Positions 7,075 through 11,113 of a stretch of DNA of 11,113 nucleotides are shown piece after piece. The DNA lies in contig CALGAA010000009.1 of assembly GCA_937952445.1 (NCBI GenBank), positions 1 through 11,113 on the forward strand. The letters are read 5' to 3'. Position 1 is the stretch's first letter, and each line of letters starts with the position of its first letter. The translations under genes were made by a program, and so were the position numbers. This stretch comes from an uncultured Bacteroidota bacterium (GTDB lineage Bacteria > Bacteroidota > Bacteroidia > Chitinophagales > Saprospiraceae). Below the pieces are notes generated by a model. That model ran no database searches, had not been told where the DNA came from, and was given only the letters and a program-made list of their open reading frames with translations.

Positions 7075-10000
7075 TTAGAAGGTAAGGTTTAGTCCCACCA
7101 GATATTGTCGTGGAATAGGATATACCCCCATATCCACACCCGGCGCGGTGAAAGTAGAGGAATATTGGCTCACTTCCGGATCCATACCACTATATGAGGT
7201 AAGGATAAATAAGTTGGTCGCACTCACGTACAATCTAAGCCCCTGAATCGCCGAGCTGGCCATATTCCCCATCTGGAAGTTGTAGCCGACCTGAAGGTTT
7301 TTCATCCTGAAAAAGCTACCATCCTGAACATAGTAACTGGATGATTGAAACTCAATCGTAGGCGGTTCATCATAAGGAGAAGGAATCAGACTGTTGGGAT
7401 TGCTCGGACTCCAGGCATCCAATGTGCGGACACTAACCGCACCCGGGAAAGCATAAAAATCGGTGTATTGACGGGTCAAATCGAACAGATCATTCCCTTG
7501 TGATCCGTTAAAGAACATACTGATGTCGAAGTTTTTATACATCGCATTGAAGCTCAGGGAATATATAAAATCAGGATGCGGGTTACCGATCACCGTACGG
7601 TCAAATCCATCGATAATTCCATCTGGTGACCCATCGGGCCCTGACACGTCTTCATATTTGAATCCACCCACCCGGGCACCAGCATATGAAGCACTGCTTT
7701 CGATATCCGCTTCGCTTTGATTGATTCCAATGACATTGTATCCATAGAAGGATCCCAGAGGAGCTCCTGCTCTCATGATGGAGGTAGTTACACCCCGCAG
7801 TGTGAGATAGGGTTGTTCAGATACGGTGGGTGCAAGGCTTTCAAGCACGTTTTTGTAACTCGATATGGAAAATCCAACATCAAACTGGAATGCGTTTCGA
7901 TCCAGGGTAGTGGCATTGTGGTGGTAATTGATCGAAAACTCCACCCCTTTGTTACTGATATTTCCTGAATTAATAAAAGGAGAAGCACCATTCCCTACGG
8001 CAGCTGTCGGTTGGGGGACAGGATACAGTACGCCGTCTGTTTTCGTGTCAAACCATTCCAAGGATCCATCGATGGCGTAATTGAACAGGCTATAATCTAA
8101 TCCGATATTTATTGATTTTCTTTCTTCCCATTTAATGGCAGCGTTGTCATAGTTGCTCGTCCACAAACCACTGGAAAGCTCATTGCCGTTCACAGGATAA
8201 GAGGCATTATCGATCCCGGATGCAAATCTTCTGAGATATTGAAACGATGGGATACTCTGGTTACCGGTAACTCCATACCCTGCTCTGATTTTCATGTCGT
8301 CAAGCCAGCTGGCATTGGACATAAATTCTTCGCTGGAAACGCGCCAGGCCACACTTGCCGCGGGGAACAAACCGTATCTGTTATCCGGTCCAAAGTTGGA
8401 GGATCCATCCCGGCGTAAGGTAGCTGAAGCCATATATTTGCTTCGGAAGGCGTAATCGATCCTCCCAAATATGGAAAACAAAGAAGAGAAACCTCCGCTA
8501 CTTCCAGCGCTATTGGTCGCAGCGGTATTGATATAGTAGTAATTGAGGTCTCCGGTGACGAAGAAATCTCGTCCACTTCCATTCAATGAATTGGAAGTTC
8601 TGTTGATGGCTTCTGTTCCGGCAAGCAAGGTGAGGCTATGAATATCATTGAAATTGTGGGAATAGGTCAGAGTATTGGACCATGTCCATTCAGTACCCAC
8701 ACCCTGGTTCTGACTTAAGGTATTATTGTTGAAATTGGCCTCAGAACGCTCCGGATTGGGATACCCGATTGATTTGCCATTCCACGTTTCATACCGCAAT
8801 CCGAAATTGGTTCTGAATGTCAGATCATCAAGAATTTTGACATCTGCATAGGCATTCCCAAAAAACTGATTGCTATTGCTGATATTATCCTTTGATCTGT
8901 ATAATACGGAAAGTGGATTATCCGCGTTCCCCAGTTTGTCTCCCCGTGTACCCCCGAAATTTCCCATGATATCATACACCGGTACGATAGTTTGGATCCG
9001 ATATGCCCATCCGATTGGAGAATCTTCACCCTGGTAGGACCCAGGCGTATTTACATTTACCCCGAAACCATTTCCTGACGTATGGGAATATTGTAAGTTT
9101 TCACCCACTGTAACCCTGCCATTCAACAACTGAAACCGGGTATTGCTTCGCAAGGTGTAACGCTCGAAATGGGTGTATTTAAAGGTTCCACCCTGGTTAA
9201 AATAACCTCCACTCAATGCATAGGATGAATTGTCCGTACCCCCTGAAATACTCAGTTGATAATTTTGCATGGGTGCATTTTGAGTGATCTCCTCAAACCA
9301 GTTGGTTCCCTCCTTGTTGGCTCTGGTTATCTGGTAAAACTGGCTTGGATCTTCCAGAGAGTAATTGTATTTAGAGGGATCTGCATCCGCTGCGGTAACA
9401 TTATGCCCAGTTTTGTCGCCGGCTACAAGATAATCAGGAAGAACCGGAGTCGTAGGGTCGGAACCATAATTGGAACCAGTGGTACCGCTCAGACCTGGGG
9501 TTTTCCCTGCATTGATGTAACGTTGGTAGACATATTCTGCATACTGTTGAGGATTCAAAAATTCGGGGAACCTGCTTCTGTTTGGGTTTTGCGTACCATA
9601 GTACATATTAAAGGACACCTTGGGTGCTCCAACTTCACCCTGATTGGTGGTAATAATGACCACGCCATTGTTGGCACGTGCCCCATAAATCGACGCAGCA
9701 GAAGCATCCTTCAGGACCTGCAAACTGGCAATATCGCTCGAGTTCAGCCAACTCAGCTTTCCTTCATACGGTACCCCATCAATAATGTAGAGTGGATCGT
9801 TGTTGTTTATCGTACTAAAACCCCGGATTCTGATCTGCGGCGTGGCACCAGGTGCCCCATCGTTGATGATATGTACACCGGGCGCTTTACCCTGCAAACT
9901 CTCTATGGGACTTGCTGCAGGCTGAGCCTTCATTTCACGTACGTCAACGACGGCTACCGAACCGGTCAGGTCACTTTTTTTCTGGGTGCCGTAACCTACG

Positions 10001-10353
10001 ACGACAACCTCTTCCAGCAGCTCAGAATCCGATTCCAGTGAAATGGTGAGATTGGTCTGACCTGCCACTTCGATTTCCTGAGTATTGAAACCCACATAGG
10101 AAATGACCAGGACAGCATCTTCTTCTACATTTTCGAGGGTAAAACGTCCATCCAAATCAGTGGTCGTACCTCTGCTCGTCCCTTTGATTTGGATATTGAC
10201 CCCGATCAGGGGTTCGCCCGTGTTGTCCGTGACGATACCCGAAACGTCAATCGGGATTGGGGGATTATCATGGGCCTGTGCTACATCCTGCACAGCCAGC
10301 ATGAACACACCCATAAACATTCCAATAAGGCATCTAGAGATAAAATTTTTCAT
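7075..10353 (-). CDS. SusC1: RagA/SusC-family TonB-linked outer-membrane porin
   Basis: This is the outer-membrane barrel of the first pair, importing ligand handed over by SusD1 with TonB-ExbBD energy. The 1092-aa protein starts MKNFISR, with a hydrophobic core and a likely signal-peptidase cut after AQA (residue 27). The carboxypeptidase-regulatory-like domain spans about 36-108 (GVNIQIKGTSRGTTTDLDGRF at 51-71). The box EEVVVVGYGTQKKSDLTGSV follows at 114-133. The plug carries the SusC signature (about 166-197: GAPGATPQIRIRGFSTINNN, then PLYIIDGVPYEG) and VLKDASAASIYGARANNGVVI (213-233). The remaining residues are barrel, with AASVAWRVS (665-673) and FGRIDYAFRSKYM (629-641), ending in Phe (GLNLTF). 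A calcium-loop-like DVSGPDGSPDGIIDGFD lies at 902-918. There is no STN domain and no frameshift. It is first in its unit, behind a 760-bp leader, and SusD1 follows 19 bp after its TAA. Confidence 0.96.
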   Translation of the reverse strand: MKNFISRCLIGMFMGVFMLAVQDVAQAHDNPPIPIDVSGIVTDNTGEPLIGVNIQIKGTSRGTTTDLDGRFTLENVEEDAVLVISYVGFNTQEIEVAGQTNLTISLESDSELLEEVVVVGYGTQKKSDLTGSVAVVDVREMKAQPAASPIESLQGKAPGVHIINDGAPGATPQIRIRGFSTINNNDPLYIIDGVPYEGKLSWLNSSDIASLQVLKDASAASIYGARANNGVVIITTNQGEVGAPKVSFNMYYGTQNPNRSRFPEFLNPQQYAEYVYQRYINAGKTPGLSGTTGSNYGSDPTTPVLPDYLVAGDKTGHNVTAADADPSKYNYSLEDPSQFYQITRANKEGTNWFEEITQNAPMQNYQLSISGGTDNSSYALSGGYFNQGGTFKYTHFERYTLRSNTRFQLLNGRVTVGENLQYSHTSGNGFGVNVNTPGSYQGEDSPIGWAYRIQTIVPVYDIMGNFGGTRGDKLGNADNPLSVLYRSKDNISNSNQFFGNAYADVKILDDLTFRTNFGLRYETWNGKSIGYPNPERSEANFNNNTLSQNQGVGTEWTWSNTLTYSHNFNDIHSLTLLAGTEAINRTSNSLNGSGRDFFVTGDLNYYYINTAATNSAGSSGGFSSLFSIFGRIDYAFRSKYMASATLRRDGSSNFGPDNRYGLFPAASVAWRVSSEEFMSNASWLDDMKIRAGYGVTGNQSIPSFQYLRRFASGIDNASYPVNGNELSSGLWTSNYDNAAIKWEERKSINIGLDYSLFNYAIDGSLEWFDTKTDGVLYPVPQPTAAVGNGASPFINSGNISNKGVEFSINYHHNATTLDRNAFQFDVGFSISSYKNVLESLAPTVSEQPYLTLRGVTTSIMRAGAPLGSFYGYNVIGINQSEADIESSASYAGARVGGFKYEDVSGPDGSPDGIIDGFDRTVIGNPHPDFIYSLSFNAMYKNFDISMFFNGSQGNDLFDLTRQYTDFYAFPGAVSVRTLDAWSPSNPNSLIPSPYDEPPTIEFQSSSYYVQDGSFFRMKNLQVGYNFQMGNMASSAIQGLRLYVSATNLFILTSYSGMDPEVSQYSSTFTAPGVDMGVYPIPRQYLVGLNLTF

Positions 10354-10397
10354 AGTTCATTCATTAATTTTTACGTTAGACTTCTTTAAGAAATTTA

Positions 10398-10411
10398 ATT
10401 TTCCGGAAAAT
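10398..10411. promoter_or_regulatory. Perfect 14-bp palindrome upstream of SusC1
   Basis: ATTTTCCGGAAAAT is self-complementary over all 14 bases and lies 45-58 bp before the SusC1 ATG. It sits directly downstream (in the minus-strand sense) of the promoter-like TACTATTTG, so it could overlap the transcription start and act as an operator. With no loop it would be a poor RNA hairpin, which favours a DNA-binding site, but no regulator is encoded nearby to test this. Confidence 0.35.
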
Positions 10412-10412
10412 G

Positions 10413-10421
10413 CAAATAGTA
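10413..10421 (-). promoter_or_regulatory. Possible -7-like element upstream of SusC1
   Basis: The minus strand reads TACTATTTG, one base longer between TA and TTTG than the Bacteroidota -7 consensus TAnnTTTG. It lies 60 bp before the SusC1 ATG. No TTTG is present at the -33 position, so the assignment is weak. Support comes only from position and from the similar element before SusC2. Confidence 0.22.
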
Positions 10422-10518
10422 GTGAATTTCAGAATAATATAAGGAGTATTATTCAACCAGTTAGTATTGCCACCTCTATTTGAACATCCTTTTTCACAAT
10501 ATATGAAGGCTAATATAG

Positions 10519-10541
10519 TTCTTTAATAGCTTATTAAGGAA
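10519..10541. repeat. Imperfect inverted repeat in SusC1 leader
   Basis: Arms TTCTTTAATA and TATTAAGGAA flank GCT, with nine of ten positions complementary and the tenth a possible G-U pair in one transcript. The stem is AT-rich. On the plus strand it is followed by TTTT and, ten bases later, by a run of seven T, so a weak plus-strand terminator is one reading. There is no plus-strand gene upstream within the window to be terminated. A protein-binding site is the alternative. Confidence 0.3.
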
Positions 10542-10687
10542 TTTTGGATAACTTTTTTTCGATCATATTAGATGTTTTGAATTTCAGTGTGGGTCATTGA
10601 GTTTTAATAGTCTTCCCATGGCATAGTCATCTATGTGTAAGCACAGAAGGGTTATATATATTTTAGTTAATCTCAAATTTGAATCAG

Positions 10688-10712
10688 AGTCAAATATTTT
10701 ACGATTTTGACT
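10688..10712. repeat. 7-bp inverted repeat AGTCAAA / TTTGACT
   Basis: Perfect 7-bp arms are separated by 11 bp. The centre-to-centre spacing is 18 bp, near two helical turns, as seen for some dimeric DNA-binding proteins. It lies about 335-360 bp from the SusC1 start, which is far for a simple operator. A separate 10-bp palindrome, TCAAATTTGA, lies just beside it at 10673-10682. Confidence 0.25.
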
Positions 10713-10762
10713 AACGTAATTTTAACAAAAACGAAAATTAGGGCGATTTAGGGACTGAAGAT

Positions 10763-10874
10763 TTCTCGCTGATCAGGTTCTCGCAGATGAGCGCAGATGG
10801 GGGATCTCGCAGACTCACGCAAATGGGGGTTCTCGCAGATGAGCGCGGATGGGGTTCTCGCAGCGCACGCAGCG
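10763..10874. repeat. GC-rich direct-repeat array, period about 26 bp
   Basis: Three near-full units start at 10778, 10804 and 10830. Each begins with TCTCGCAGA one base in and ends in a run of four or five G; the third is 25 bp. Degenerate partial units flank them at 10763-10777 and 10855-10874. Units one and three are near copies, while unit two differs in its middle. Units one and three also contain two 10-bp sub-repeats, for example CGCAGATGAG then CGCAGATGGG at 10782-10801. The G-rich, CGCA-rich composition contrasts sharply with the AT-rich flanks. Similar short CGCAGA/CGCAAA-type repeats occur between genes in various Bacteroidota genomes as I recall, with no settled function. It is not CRISPR: there are no unique spacers of constant length. 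Confidence 0.8.
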
Positions 10875-10895
10875 AAAAGCACACGGCCAAAACGA

Positions 10896-10935
10896 CGCAG
10901 CGTAATCGTGGCGATCGCAGCGTAACCGTGGCGAC
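10896..10935. repeat. Tandem pair of 20-bp repeats
   Basis: Two adjacent copies of CGCAGCGTAAYCGTGGCGAY occupy 10896-10915 and 10916-10935 and differ only by two T/C transitions. They share the CGCAGCG word with the last partial unit of the neighbouring 26-bp array (10855-10874), so both probably belong to one repeat family. No coding or RNA function is evident. Confidence 0.8.
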
Positions 10936-11113
10936 CGTTGCCTACTTCATATTCCTAAGAAATGCATATGATGCAGTATTATTAAGGGTTATGTAGTTGC
11001 TATCACACCTGTCCAAAATAAATTTTAGTCATAATAATAGCTGTTCAAAACCAGTAATTTAGGCTTTGAGAAGGCCATATTTGAAAATCGTACCCCTATT
11101 TTCTAAAACAGCG

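Larger units (their letters stand above)
10354..11113. other. Gene-free leader upstream of SusC1
   Basis: No supported gene is present in these 760 bases. The part nearest SusC1 (10354-10762) is strongly AT-rich and contains palindromes at 10398-10411, 10519-10541, 10673-10682 and 10688-10712. The segment 10763-10935 switches abruptly to GC-rich direct repeats. From 10936 to the window end the composition is AT-rich again and nothing is recognisable. The 69-codon plus-strand frame at 10787-10996 is a translation of the repeats and is not called. Confidence 0.6.

Noticed and set aside
7075..10353. STN-type signalling transducer role for SusC1
   Set aside because: The signal peptide is followed directly by the carboxypeptidase-regulatory-like domain; there is no room for an STN domain and no sigma/anti-sigma gene nearby.
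10763..10935. CRISPR array
   Set aside because: The units are directly adjacent or degenerate with no unique spacers, and no cas gene is present.
10787..10996. 69-codon plus-strand open frame
   Set aside because: It is a translation of the GC-rich direct repeats (Arg/Thr/Gly-rich, low complexity) with no recognisable domain.
11059..11112. Possible 3' end of a minus-strand gene (17 codons ending YGLLKA, TAA stop)
   Set aside because: Seventeen codons at the window edge are too few to separate a gene end from chance; the upstream sequence would be needed.

Overview
The window looks like a Bacteroidota chromosome segment, of moderate GC in the genes and AT-rich between them. It holds four genes, all on the minus strand: two tandem SusC/SusD pairs. 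These encode TonB-linked outer-membrane porins (RagA/SusC family) and their surface nutrient-binding lipoproteins (RagB/SusD family). The evidence is the carboxypeptidase-regulatory-like N-terminal domain followed by a VVVVGYG box and a plug in both SusCs, and a lipobox, helical repeat core and C-terminal NPGY in both SusDs. Such pairs are found essentially only in Bacteroidota. Nothing here fixes the genus.

Reading the minus strand 5' to 3' (high to low coordinates): 11113-10354 is a gene-free leader of about 760 bp. Its distal part carries a GC-rich repeat cluster (10763-10935), and its AT-rich proximal part carries several palindromes and a weak promoter-like motif. SusC1 (10353-7075) is followed after 19 bp by SusD1 (7055-5289). 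A strong intrinsic terminator at about 5207-5244 closes this first unit. A second gene-free stretch of about 470 bp (5206-4742) follows, then SusC2 (4741-1622) and, after 13 bp, SusD2 (1608-139). The last 138 bases show no convincing terminator, so the second unit may continue beyond the window.

Functionally, each SusD should sit as a lid over the extracellular mouth of its SusC barrel. Bound ligand (an oligosaccharide, or in some members a peptide or other polymer fragment) would be released into the barrel and imported using TonB/ExbBD energy. The two pairs are clearly diverged, with SusDs of about 588 and 489 aa, so they probably handle different ligands or different products of one polymer. 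No glycoside hydrolase, peptidase, sigma/anti-sigma pair or hybrid sensor is in the window, so the substrate cannot be named. Neither SusC has an N-terminal STN signalling domain, which argues against direct FecR/ECF-sigma transduction through these porins.

I see no clear new biological system. The most unusual material is the GC-rich repeat cluster upstream of SusC1. The inter-unit terminator, the operator-like palindromes and a vicinal cysteine pair in SusD1 are secondary points.
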